IMG/VR virus record: IMGVR_UViG_3300032242_000676
Span: 1-26,928 of that record
Source: a virus
Direction: 5' to 3' (one strand)
DNA: 26,928 nt
The notes beneath the pieces were generated by a model. That model did not search any database, was not told the DNA's origin, and saw only the letters and a list, made by a program, of their open reading frames with translations. A program made the translations under genes and the position numbers. Positions 15,755 through 23,052 of the stretch are shown piece by piece (position 1 is the first letter of the stretch; the number at the start of each line of letters is the position of its first letter).

Positions 15755-18700
15755 TTAATTACCTTTAAACTTTCGGTTTTGTATGTCCATCCACATACTG
15801 TCGGGATTCTTTGTGATGTGCACAGCGCCCCCTTTTTTGTATTTAAACTCACCAGCTTTAGACAAGTTGCGAGCGTTCTTGGCCAGCACCAATGGTCCAA
15901 TCTGGAGTATTTCATCAGCATGGGTCACAGGCTCGCCAGTCTTTCGGTCATAGAAATAGCTATGACGCTCTGGGTCCATGCCGACTTGAGACCACTCAGG
16001 ATCGTTCAAGTAGTCCTTGGCCTCAACGTGCGCTTGCTTTTCAGTCGTTGGTTTCCACTTGCCCTCCATGGTGGCCAGCGTACTCTTCTCGGCACCTTGA
16101 GCAATCTTTAAGGCGCCTTGAGGGTGAACCATAAACTGGACGTCAGTGGCTTTAGCAACGGGCTCATAGCCAATTCTAGGGCCTGCGCCAGCGTACACCT
16201 TCTTGCCCGTCTGGGCCTTGTGTACTGTGACGACCCACGTGTTAGCGTCTTTATAGGATGGAATGTCCAACCTAATGCCAACTGGGTCGCCCTCTTTCAG
16301 AGTCTTTGAGGGAACGCCGAAGTATTCGGATTTGTTGGGAGTCCCTGGCTTTTCACGATTAGTTTTCTTCAGCGCGTCAATGATTTGCTGTTTAGTAGCA
16401 GGCGCTGGGGCTGATTGATAGGGCTGGATTGGCTTGTACTTGTTCACCAAGTCTTGGTACTCTTCAAGACTCAGGTTGCCTTCAGCAAGCTTTTGCGCGG
16501 CCTCGGTTAGCTGTGGTACGCGCTTTAAGACGTCCTTATGCGCCATGTTGACCCGATCGATAGCGGATTCAGATGGCTGGCTGAACTGTCGTGCGGCCTC
16601 ACGGTCGGCAACAGTCAACCCAAGATTCTTTAGCTCATTGTCAGTGAGGTTTGCTATGCTTTTGATTACATCCCTAGGCTTGGATGTGAGAGATGATCCA
16701 ACACCAGTTCCTTGATCCCCTCTAACTCCGCTTTCGTTGGGTAAGGCGCCCTCCCCAGCCTCTGCTCCAGCAGAACCGCCAAATTTTTTAACGAAGTTCT
16801 CGGCATTTTCGCTAGCTCTTCCTTCGAGCAAACCGTCAAGGCCGCCTTCGAGATATCGTCTAATGATATTTTGTCGTTGTGCATCTGTACCCTTCCATTT
16901 CATTATGACCAAAGGTGGATAACCGTGGACGTCAGGATCGTATCCTTTTGTACTGTCCTTCCAGTATTTTACCGCATCCTTTAACTTTGTGTTAGTGTAA
17001 TATTGTGGATCAAAGGGAACTTCACCTACTTTTTGAAAACCAAATGCTTCATAAAGTGTTGGCAAAAAACCATTAGGATATTTATCGTTCTTGACAGCAA
17101 ACGCATCAAGCACAGTGGCACCGTTCTCTAGTGCCTTCAGTACAACGGCTGGACCAGCAATACCCTTGGCGCCTTGTTCGTTATTGATGACTGACGACAG
17201 CTTGACTTCGTTCTTGCCAATCTCGGGGATGTCAATACCATAGTCGCTGGCGTAGGCTGGATCACCCTTGAGTAGTGAGAAGAAGATTTGGCCGTCATCA
17301 CCCAATTGGAACAACTGCATCTCTCCAGACTTGACCTTTTGCTTGACCTCTTCTGGGGTGTACTCATTCAATACAGACTTGGCTGGCGAGTTGTGTATAG
17401 CGTCAATGAACTCTTGCTGTGATATGCCGCCCTTGTTTTTGGCAACATCAGACGTCTTCCAGTTGGCTCTTGCTAGGTCAGCGGACAATCGTGCTTGCCT
17501 TGGACTCTCGATGTTTGCCTGCTCTAGCGGTCCGATCCTGTCCACCAAGTCTTGGGTAACATTGACAATAGGCTTGGCCAGATCAAATGCCCGTCGTGTA
17601 TTGGGTTTGAACTCGAAGTCTTCTTCTTTCGGTAAAGGTGTGCCTTCTTTTTGTGCCTCCTCAACGGCGGCGTCAAATGCCCGTTTCTTAGCCGTGTTGC
17701 TGGCGTTCTCTAACCAGTCTTGCCATAGCAACTCATAGTTGACTGGCGTCTTGAGGCGTCCAATAACTTTGCCACGCTTGCCGTACGGGAAGTCAAAGTG
17801 AGGTTGGGTTCCCTCTTCGCCCAGTTTAATCATGGGCGCGTTGTCTTCCATCTTGAGAATCAATGCACCGTCACCCCAGCGGTTGCCAGCCAAAGACTTC
17901 TCACGGGTTTCGTCAAGAATACGCTGGAATGATGGCACACCTAAGTCTTGAGCCTTCTTGCTAGACAAGATGTCCATCAGTCTGGCACGGGCCTCAAAGC
18001 TAATGCTCTGCAAGTATTCGTCTAATTTCTTCGGGTCCTCAACGCCAGGAAAGTTACTTATGTGCTCCGCAATCTTAGGGTCTTTGGTCTGGGACTCTTT
18101 GACCAAGTTGTTCAACAGTTCGGCATTCTCATGCGGAATGCGCTTGTCTTTGGCGTAAGCCTCTAGCGTACTAAAAAACGCATTGTTGACCGTGGTGTTG
18201 GACTTGTGCATATCCGCATCGCCCAGCACGACCATCATGTGATCTGCACCTGACTCGGCCTTGGACTCCTTTTGGGATATGACGCCCTTGCCTCGATCAG
18301 CCCAGCCGATGCCAGCTTGAACGTTGCTCTTACGCAATGGGAAGAACGGCCCACCAAGTAAAGGTATGGCGGCCTCTAATTCTGATGAGTCCACACCCTT
18401 ATACAATGCGGCGGCCGCTGTTCTGTCGGCAATGGTCGGGTAGATGTTCATCCCCACCAAGTCTTGCATTGTCAACTCTGGTATGTCTTCATGGTTAATT
18501 AGCTCATCAATGTGCGCTACGTCTTTGACATCATGACCAACAGCTTTGAGGTCGTTCTTTAGTTGGCCAGCTTGTTCTTGGTAGGCTTGGTGGTCTGGAT
18601 GCGCCTCTGGGTCAACAACAGGCACCTCTTCGGCTTTAGGCTTGCGTGTACGCTTGGGCTTGACTTGGATCTGTTCCTCTGGCCTGATAGCCTCGGCAAT

Positions 18701-19204
18701 GTTATCCACAGCTTTAGTGGCCAGTCCAACCGATGGTGGGTTTGCCCTTAGGTAGTCACCAGCCATCTGCTTGAACGGTGCAGTCACTTCGCCGACATTG
18801 TGAGCAAAGGTAAGGTCGCCAATAACTGGGGGCAAGTGAGCGGCTTCAAAAGCACTGCCAATGTCACCCATATACTCTTGGCCATATTTGCTGTCGGGCT
18901 GATAGCTAGGGTTATTCTGTAGGTACTCTTCAGCGTACTTGGCACCCAATGGTGCAGGAGGCTGGCCAGTTCTGATGGCCTCGGGGATACTTCTAGCAAT
19001 ACCGTAAGCCCCAGCAATCAGGGGATTGACCATGCCTGTGGCTGTTCCTAAAGCCGCTTGAACTGCTCCCAATGTCTTAGGGTCGGCTACCGTATCGGAC
19101 GTTCTTTGGGCGGCGTTAGCACGGGCCAGCGCCCCTTGACGCTGAATGTTCGGGTTGCCGAAGAACGGCTGGGACAAGTCATCAGGGGTTAGTTGATCAG
19201 CCAT
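15755..19204 (-). CDS. Large polyvalent protein with GNAT-like domain, probable ejected virion protein
   Basis: A 1149-aa protein, Gly/Ala/Lys rich, without a signal peptide. Residues 1-170 carry PFFGNPNIQRQGALARAN and small hydrophobic helices (GTATGMVNPLIAGAYGIARS) that may insert in a membrane. A basic linker (KPKRTRKPKAEE) is near 180. Residues 280-460 have LLGGPFFPL and DHMMVVLGDADMHKSNTTVN. Residues about 640-770 look like a GNAT acyltransferase C-half, with VVLKALENGATVLDAFAV and LPTLYEAFGFQKVGEV, ending LVIMKW. A low-complexity linker (790-846) precedes a C-terminal domain (KSEYFGVPSKTLKEGDPVGI to TRK-type tail). The gene sits between TerL and portal. Large multi-domain polyvalent proteins are generally thought to be packaged and ejected with the DNA to act on the host early. 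The activity here is untested. Confidence 0.72.
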   Translation of the reverse strand: MADQLTPDDLSQPFFGNPNIQRQGALARANAAQRTSDTVADPKTLGAVQAALGTATGMVNPLIAGAYGIARSIPEAIRTGQPPAPLGAKYAEEYLQNNPSYQPDSKYGQEYMGDIGSAFEAAHLPPVIGDLTFAHNVGEVTAPFKQMAGDYLRANPPSVGLATKAVDNIAEAIRPEEQIQVKPKRTRKPKAEEVPVVDPEAHPDHQAYQEQAGQLKNDLKAVGHDVKDVAHIDELINHEDIPELTMQDLVGMNIYPTIADRTAAAALYKGVDSSELEAAIPLLGGPFFPLRKSNVQAGIGWADRGKGVISQKESKAESGADHMMVVLGDADMHKSNTTVNNAFFSTLEAYAKDKRIPHENAELLNNLVKESQTKDPKIAEHISNFPGVEDPKKLDEYLQSISFEARARLMDILSSKKAQDLGVPSFQRILDETREKSLAGNRWGDGALILKMEDNAPMIKLGEEGTQPHFDFPYGKRGKVIGRLKTPVNYELLWQDWLENASNTAKKRAFDAAVEEAQKEGTPLPKEEDFEFKPNTRRAFDLAKPIVNVTQDLVDRIGPLEQANIESPRQARLSADLARANWKTSDVAKNKGGISQQEFIDAIHNSPAKSVLNEYTPEEVKQKVKSGEMQLFQLGDDGQIFFSLLKGDPAYASDYGIDIPEIGKNEVKLSSVINNEQGAKGIAGPAVVLKALENGATVLDAFAVKNDKYPNGFLPTLYEAFGFQKVGEVPFDPQYYTNTKLKDAVKYWKDSTKGYDPDVHGYPPLVIMKWKGTDAQRQNIIRRYLEGGLDGLLEGRASENAENFVKKFGGSAGAEAGEGALPNESGVRGDQGTGVGSSLTSKPRDVIKSIANLTDNELKNLGLTVADREAARQFSQPSESAIDRVNMAHKDVLKRVPQLTEAAQKLAEGNLSLEEYQDLVNKYKPIQPYQSAPAPATKQQIIDALKKTNREKPGTPNKSEYFGVPSKTLKEGDPVGIRLDIPSYKDANTWVVTVHKAQTGKKVYAGAGPRIGYEPVAKATDVQFMVHPQGALKIAQGAEKSTLATMEGKWKPTTEKQAHVEAKDYLNDPEWSQVGMDPERHSYFYDRKTGEPVTHADEILQIGPLVLAKNARNLSKAGEFKYKKGGAVHITKNPDSMWMDIQNRKFKGN
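16666..16884 (-). other. Possible overprinted 72-aa ORF inside polyvalent gene
   Basis: In the frame shifted by +1 relative to the large gene, a 72-residue ORF starts MHNDKISLDDISKAALTVCS and ends LDHLSHPSLGM. Unlike other shadow frames it looks like a real amphipathic helical protein (LKNLAVLLEQRLG, KAELEGIKELVLDHL). Its ATG has GGAAGG 6 bases upstream. It covers exactly the low-complexity linker of the host gene (residues 774-846). The host frame stays open and has the more typical codon choice, so this may be chance. Confidence 0.25.
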
Positions 19205-19263
19205 TCTGACCTCTCAGGGTTGAAATGGCTAGATTATGCCCTCGAATCATTGACTGGTCTACT

Positions 19264-20700
19264 TTACTGAGCATAGGGGTTGCCCTTTTGCTTGACCATG
19301 CCTGCATCAATCAAGTCGTCTTCGTCATACGCCTCTGGAGCAGGTCCATCAATGTCCAGCCATCCAGAGTCCCGCAGGTAGCGCAGTGCTTGAGTCATGG
19401 CGTCCACATAGTCGTCATGGGCTGACTCAGGGAACGAACACACTTGGCTGACCATTCCCTCGGCCCAGTCTTTGACATAGCCCTTGTTCTTACTGCTCTC
19501 GGGTATCCAAACACGCCCATGAGCAATGATGTTGGACACAATGTTCAAACGTTGGGTCTTATCGGCGTTGCCAGGGTTATACGCCCTCACAGGCAAGTGC
19601 GCCCTCTGTAAGTCTTGAATGAGCGATATGCCAGCCGCCTTGTTCTCCACCAGAATCAAGTCTATGCGCTTTTTGTCCTTGCCTTCACCATAGACTACCT
19701 CGAACTCCTCTTTGACCTTAGGACGCAGATCTGGGTACTGTAAGCGGTCTTGCCAACAGTCAATTACCATCACGCTCATTGGGCCGTCTGTTGGCTTAAA
19801 GCAACCGAACACAATATTCGCTGTGGCATCATTGACAGTCTTGTCTGTAAAAGCGACGTCATAAGAACTGAGAATGTACTCAAACTTAGGGAACGCCTTG
19901 CGGTCGGGCCAGAGTCTAAACATCGAGCGCTTGATGATGCCAGTGTCCTCAGGATCAAGAATCTCGGCATAGATCTCTTGGCGGCCGAGCTTGGTCCCCT
20001 CATACTGCAAGATCTGCTTTTGAAAGCTTGGAGCAAGGTTAGCAATGTTGTCGTACGTGGATGCCGTCGTGACCACTACGTCGTCTCCATTGCGGCCTAC
20101 AAGGTCAACAATGAGGTCCTTGGGTCGCGGGGTGGTGGTCGCTATGATCTTGGTCTTCTGACCTAGTCGGACGCCGAATTGGATCTGGTCCCACGCCTCT
20201 TGGATGTAGTCCCACGCGGCCAACTCATCTAGCCATGCCCCATGGAACTGTGGACCCCTAAACCGATCTGGCTCGGACGCTGGGATGCCAATGATCAATG
20301 AGCCGTTCTTCAACGTGATCTGGCCAATAGACTTGTTGTAATCGGAAATCAAAATATCAGGGATAACACTAAGTAGTCCAGAGTCACCCTCAAAGCAGGT
20401 CCCTCGGACGTCAGCGCTTGTTGGAGCGGCCACCAGCCAGCGGGTCTTAGTTTGGGTCCATGCCCACCAACCAATCGTCTCAGCGGCCATCCTAGTCTTA
20501 CCTGCGCCACGGCCAGCAAGGACCAATTGAATCGTGTACCAGTCGCCTGCTGGCTCGATCTGATGGTTGTGAGCGGTCGCTAACCAATTCATGCGCCACT
20601 GAAAGGCGGCCAGATCTTCAGGGGACAGTTTAGCTAAGTGGCCCTGCAACTCAGGGTTTTCGAGGTGTTCTTTGATTTCGTCAAGTAGTTCAAGTTGCAT
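19264..20700 (-). CDS. terL: Terminase large subunit
   Basis: A 478-aa packaging motor that cuts concatemers and pumps DNA through the portal. The ATPase domain shows Walker A GRGAGKT at residues 63-69, the Walker B strand AWLDE at 155-159 with catalytic Glu159, and a coupling ATTTPRP motif at 187-193. The C-terminal RNase H-like nuclease carries SSYDVAFTD (Asp281), ILVENKAAG (Glu352) and HDDYVDA (Asp429/430). All key residues are present and length is normal for the Terminase_6N/6C group. The start overlaps the TerS stop by 11 bases and lacks a good SD, so translation is coupled. Its product would act with the small subunit and the portal at 13200-15752. Confidence 0.97.
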   Translation of the reverse strand: MQLELLDEIKEHLENPELQGHLAKLSPEDLAAFQWRMNWLATAHNHQIEPAGDWYTIQLVLAGRGAGKTRMAAETIGWWAWTQTKTRWLVAAPTSADVRGTCFEGDSGLLSVIPDILISDYNKSIGQITLKNGSLIIGIPASEPDRFRGPQFHGAWLDELAAWDYIQEAWDQIQFGVRLGQKTKIIATTTPRPKDLIVDLVGRNGDDVVVTTASTYDNIANLAPSFQKQILQYEGTKLGRQEIYAEILDPEDTGIIKRSMFRLWPDRKAFPKFEYILSSYDVAFTDKTVNDATANIVFGCFKPTDGPMSVMVIDCWQDRLQYPDLRPKVKEEFEVVYGEGKDKKRIDLILVENKAAGISLIQDLQRAHLPVRAYNPGNADKTQRLNIVSNIIAHGRVWIPESSKNKGYVKDWAEGMVSQVCSFPESAHDDYVDAMTQALRYLRDSGWLDIDGPAPEAYDEDDLIDAGMVKQKGNPYAQ

Positions 20701-21202
20701 TTTGCAATTGACGTTTCATCTCGACGTTCTTAATTAGGGAAGTCACCACTTCCTTAGCCACAACGTCTACTACAAGGGGGTTATTCGCGTCTCCAGTGTG
20801 TTTGAGAACGTCACCGTACTTGGTAGCCTTCAGTTTGGATGCAACCCATTTACGGGCGTCTATTCTGTTCTTCTGCCACTGGACATACGCCGAATCAATC
20901 CGAATGTTGCCGTCTCTGTCGGTGATCTGATATGGGGTTTGGTCAGCAATATCAACGATTTCGTCAGCATGGGTCTCGGCTTGGTCTTCCCGAGCGCGAG
21001 CGTATTGGTCACAGAAATCTGGCTTTTCCAACAACCAACGATAAATCGTAGCCCTCTCAGGCATCTCATTGTCTAGTACTATTTTTCTGAGGCTCTCTCC
21101 TTCTGCTATACGTAAACAGATGACTTGAGCTAGGTTATCAGAGTATTTTGTTGGGCGGCCCAGCTTTTTGGGCGGCGCGGCTTGTTGTGTGTTGTCAGGC
21201 AT
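20690..21202 (-). CDS. terS: Terminase small subunit
   Basis: A 170-aa protein that recognises phage DNA and regulates TerL. The N-terminus PPKKLGRPTKYSDNLAQVIC leads into a helix-turn-helix at about residues 25-62 (RIAEGESLRKIVLDNE, RATIYRWLLEKPDF). A helical oligomerisation segment follows (QYARAREDQAETHADEIVDI), then a Trp/Lys basic part (KWVASKLKATKYGD). The GRPTKY...SLRKI...TIYRWL pattern is common in small terminases of this class. I place the start at the ATG 21200-21202, with AAGGA 7 bases upstream. A GTG at 21229 would add nine residues but has no ribosome site. It overlaps TerL by 11 bases. Confidence 0.9.
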   Translation of the reverse strand: MPDNTQQAAPPKKLGRPTKYSDNLAQVICLRIAEGESLRKIVLDNEMPERATIYRWLLEKPDFCDQYARAREDQAETHADEIVDIADQTPYQITDRDGNIRIDSAYVQWQKNRIDARKWVASKLKATKYGDVLKHTGDANNPLVVDVVAKEVVTSLIKNVEMKRQLQNAT

Positions 21203-21253
21203 TCCCTTATCCTTAAAAGTCCTATGCACTGTCTTTAGTTTAAGTCTTGTTTG

Positions 21254-21556
21254 TTATCCCTGCAAGACTCTGCGGTTTAGGCGGTCAATATTGGCCTTTT
21301 GGGCGTCGATTGTCTCTAATGCAGTGACCAGCTTGTTCTCTAAGTATTTAATGCGGCTTTGCGCGTATTCGACCCAATTCATCCATTCGTGGTCTTGGAC
21401 CTCGGCTAAAGTGGGTGCTTTGGTTGTACGCGCGTCTACTATGCTTTGCTTGGGTCTAAGTACTGTCTTGCGTTCTTTTGGTGGGTTCGGCGTCTTTGCT
21501 GTTTTTGCCTTCGTCGCAGTTGTCTTTGCCTTGGCAGTCGTGAGCTTTTGTGTCAT
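21254..21556 (-). CDS. Lys/Ala-rich small protein with C-terminal coiled coil
   Basis: A 100-aa protein starting MTQKLTTAKAKTTATKAKTA, a very basic Lys/Ala/Thr repeat that may bind DNA or the acidic surface of a partner. The second half has LAEVQDHEWMNWVEYAQSRI and KYLENKLVTALETIDAQKAN, a likely coiled coil. A GGAG ribosome site lies 9 bases before the ATG at 21554-21556. The longer TTG start at 21607 is less likely. It ends 51 bases before the terminase small subunit start. It overlaps the 74-aa zinc gene by 101 bases in another frame, which is unusual. No family recognised. Confidence 0.68.
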   Translation of the reverse strand: MTQKLTTAKAKTTATKAKTAKTPNPPKERKTVLRPKQSIVDARTTKAPTLAEVQDHEWMNWVEYAQSRIKYLENKLVTALETIDAQKANIDRLNRRVLQG

Positions 21557-21680
21557 CTTTTGTACTCCAGATTGTACCACATTGGGTGCATTTGTAAATA
21601 AAACCAATTACAACTTCAAGCCTTCGATTGCGTACTTCTCCCCTCAGTTTGGGGTTGTACGTCTTGATTTCTTCAATCAT
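21456..21680 (-). CDS. Small zinc-ribbon candidate
   Basis: A 74-aa protein, MIEEIKTYNPKLRGEVRNRR at the start, then a knuckle YKCTQCGTIW with KAHDC 15 residues later, giving C-x2-C ... H-x-C, a plausible zinc site. The last 27 residues (GKDNCDEGKNSKDAEPTKRT) are in the part that overlaps the Lys/Ala-rich gene in another frame, and look less like an independent protein. The start at 21678-21680 is preceded by AAGAG. It may be a small zinc-binding regulator, or the C-terminal part may be a by-product of overlapping coding. I am not sure that both genes are expressed. Confidence 0.55.
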   Translation of the reverse strand: MIEEIKTYNPKLRGEVRNRRLEVVIGFIYKCTQCGTIWSTKDDTKAHDCQGKDNCDEGKNSKDAEPTKRTQDST

Positions 21681-21715
21681 TTACTCTTGGTTAATTAATT
21701 TTTGGTTATTGTACA

Positions 21716-21931
21716 TTATCCGCAAGTACAACCGTTTTCACAAGCATAAAAAGTGCAATCCCCACACCCATGCACTTTGATGGGTATAAGGTGGTCGTTT
21801 GGGAACTTTGGTCTATCAGGGTCCATGGCGTACATGAAACCCTTAATGAACCAACTCTCCTCCAACGAAGTACAACCCATGAAAATCTGCTTGTTGTATT
21901 CGTTAAAAGCGTTTTTGGCCTCAAGATCCAT
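21716..21931 (-). CDS. Small Cys-rich protein
   Basis: A 71-aa protein, MDLEAKNAFNEYNKQIFMGC, with an aromatic middle (EESWFIKGFMYAMDPDRPKF) and a Cys cluster at the end (HGCGDCTFYACENGCTCG), which contains five Cys and could bind a metal or form a knuckle. It overlaps the upstream 64-aa gene by 11 bases. A frame shifted by one base gives a second 72-residue reading, but that frame is poor in composition. I do not recognise the family. Small phage Cys-rich proteins can act on host factors, but nothing here shows this. Confidence 0.68.
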   Translation of the reverse strand: MDLEAKNAFNEYNKQIFMGCTSLEESWFIKGFMYAMDPDRPKFPNDHLIPIKVHGCGDCTFYACENGCTCG

Positions 21932-22115
21932 AGTCTATACCCTCAGGCAATGTGCCTAGGAGCTCTTTAGCGGGCTTTAGGCGGCCGTTTTCTTCTACTT
22001 GGTACCCAAGGTAGGCCAGCAGGCCAGAAACGTCTGTACCAGTCTTTAATCCATATGTCTGGATTGAGACTGCTGAAAAATCTTCACCCATTGAAAATGC
22101 GTCTGCGTAGTCCAT
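21921..22115 (-). CDS. Small unknown protein
   Basis: A 64-aa acidic protein, MDYADAFSMGEDFSAVSIQT at the start, followed by YGLKTGTDVSGLLAYLGYQV, with no Cys pairs or membrane segment. The ATG at 22113-22115 has GGAG 8 bases upstream, and the gene starts 12 bases after the previous stop. It overlaps the next gene by 11 bases, so it sits in the chain of small genes between DUF6011 and the terminase, probably transcribed from promoter A. No family recognised. Confidence 0.68.
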   Translation of the reverse strand: MDYADAFSMGEDFSAVSIQTYGLKTGTDVSGLLAYLGYQVEENGRLKPAKELLGTLPEGIDYGS

Positions 22116-22127
22116 TTGTATTACTCC

Positions 22128-22364
22128 TTAATAATATTCGTTTGAGGATTCTTTGATGTCAGCGATTCTTGATTCAATTTTGTCAATGTAAAGGTCGTAT
22201 TCATACTGAGTCATTTCGTCAGTTATGTCAGTACCGTCTTCGTCAAATGCAAAAATTTCAAGGTTGTATCCCTTGTCTTCGCAGTTGTCTAAAAAGTTGT
22301 AAGCCACGATTGTTGAAAAAACAACAATGTGATCATAGAAATTTTGAGAATTAAATTTTTCCAA
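22128..22364 (-). CDS. Small acidic protein with TTG start
   Basis: A 78-aa protein rich in Asp/Glu/Tyr: FYDHIVVFSTIVAYNFLDNC, then LEIFAFDEDGTDITDEMTQY, then a helix IDKIESRIADIKESS. I read the start as TTG (22362-22364, minus strand), because AGGAG lies 8 bases upstream and no ATG in this frame gives a full-length product. It follows the GC hairpin at 22379-22394. The acidic character would suit a DNA-mimic inhibitor, but this is only composition. No family recognised. Confidence 0.65.
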   Translation of the reverse strand: MEKFNSQNFYDHIVVFSTIVAYNFLDNCEDKGYNLEIFAFDEDGTDITDEMTQYEYDLYIDKIESRIADIKESSNEYY

Positions 22365-22378
22365 GATTTTCTCCTAAA

Positions 22379-22394
22379 GGGGGGCGTACCCCCC
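22379..22394 (-). other. GC hairpin between DUF6011 gene and next gene
   Basis: The minus strand reads GGGGGG, TACG, CCCCCC: a 6-bp stem closed by G-C around a UACG loop, 7 bases after the DUF6011 stop codon. Only TTT follows, then the SD (AGGAG) of the TTG-start gene. It could stall transcription, stabilise the upstream mRNA end, or expose or hide the downstream ribosome site. It is a weak terminator at best. Confidence 0.6.
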
Positions 22395-22401
22395 ATTTTG
22401 A

Positions 22402-22953
22402 TTACCAGCCAAACTTCTCAGCACAGATAGGACCAATACCCCTTGCAACGCTCTCAGAATCGGTCAGAGTGCGATTGCAAACTGCACAAGCACCAAACAT
22501 CTTGCCGTAAGCAACAGCGCTGTCATGGGGCGCTTGAGCGACTTTGACGATTTCTGCTTTGGTGTCTTCGTCAGTGTAGGCAAACAACTTGCCGTTCATG
22601 ATTTTGCCAAGGTACTCGCCTTCTTTTTTGACATAGACGGCTCCAGCGTTTTTACCGTGGGCAGGTGCTGGACTGAATACGAAGGCGCCTAAGCGCAATT
22701 TGGGGAACTTGAGGCCAGTGGCCTTAGCGTTGTTAAATGCGACCTCTACGGCCTCAATAGACACCTCTGGAGCGGGTGCCTTGGTTTGTGCGGCCTGAGT
22801 AGCGAGCCGCTGTGCTGTCTCAAACTGCCGTGGAGTCAATGAGCCATAACGCTCGATTGATTGCAAGAGTGACTGAGCAAAAGAAAATGTGGGGGCGCTA
22901 GCCTGTAACCACTCTACGATTGACTCTGTGGGTTGTACAAAAGTTGTTGTCAT
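22402..22953 (-). CDS. DUF6011-like zinc protein
   Basis: A 183-aa protein. The N-terminal 60 residues are helical (SFAQSLLQSIERYGSLTPRQ). The middle has FPKLRLGAFVFSPAPAHG and VYVKKEGEYLGKIMNGKLFA, a beta-rich part. The C-terminal residues 153-183 hold a zinc-type knuckle, CAVCNRTLTDSESVARGIGP, ending ICAEKFGW, which matches the GxGPxC pattern of DUF6011 (from memory). Such domains occur in phage proteins of unknown role, sometimes next to DNA-processing genes. It is the first gene after promoter A, with AAGGA upstream of the ATG. Nucleic-acid binding is plausible but unproven. Confidence 0.78.
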   Translation of the reverse strand: MTTTFVQPTESIVEWLQASAPTFSFAQSLLQSIERYGSLTPRQFETAQRLATQAAQTKAPAPEVSIEAVEVAFNNAKATGLKFPKLRLGAFVFSPAPAHGKNAGAVYVKKEGEYLGKIMNGKLFAYTDEDTKAEIVKVAQAPHDSAVAYGKMFGACAVCNRTLTDSESVARGIGPICAEKFGW

Positions 22954-22961
22954 TTCTAAGT

Positions 22962-23025
22962 CCTTTTCAAATAACCTGCTTATTGCAGTGATTGCATCTT
23001 AACTCAAAATTAATGTCCTTGTCAA
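22962..23025 (-). promoter_or_regulatory. Promoter-leader element A
   Basis: On the minus strand: TTGACA (23025-23020), 18-base spacer, TAAGAT (23001-22996), then a leader hairpin CTGC-AATAA-GCAG (22988-22976), the word GTTATTTGAAA, and the SD AAGGA of the DUF6011 gene. A palindrome-like TTAAT...GTTAA spans the spacer up to the -10 box. It is one of three related copies in the window. The -35 and -10 match sigma70 well. The hairpin begins near the expected transcription start. Confidence 0.82.
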
Positions 23026-23049
23026 CAAGGGGGTTATTAGCCCCCGTTG
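23023..23049 (-). other. GC hairpin after DUF932 gene overlapping promoter A
   Basis: The minus strand has CAAC, GGGGG, a short loop, CCCCC, TT, GTTG: a five G-C stem extended by CAAC/GTTG with a two-base bulge, starting 3 bases after the DUF932 stop. There is no T-tract. Its right arm ends inside the TTGACA box of promoter A, so it may both end the upstream mRNA and limit read-through into the next unit. Confidence 0.55.
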
Positions 23050-23052
23050 TGT

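Noticed and set aside
17268-17738. Plus-strand 156-aa frame
   Set aside because: Antisense to the polyvalent gene. Cys/Ser-rich noise with no SD.
21168-21698. Plus-strand hydrophobic 176-aa frame, looked like a membrane protein
   Set aside because: The hydrophobicity comes from Lys/Ala/Thr repeats read backwards on the other strand. No ribosome site, opposite to all other genes.
21682-21714. TACAAT-like sequence and TTAATTAA palindrome before the zinc-ribbon gene as a possible promoter for packaging genes
   Set aside because: No acceptable -35 at the right distance; too weak to list.
23023-23049. GC hairpin after DUF932 as a Rho-independent terminator
   Set aside because: No T-tract follows, and the arm overlaps TTGACA. 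Kept only as an unnamed hairpin.
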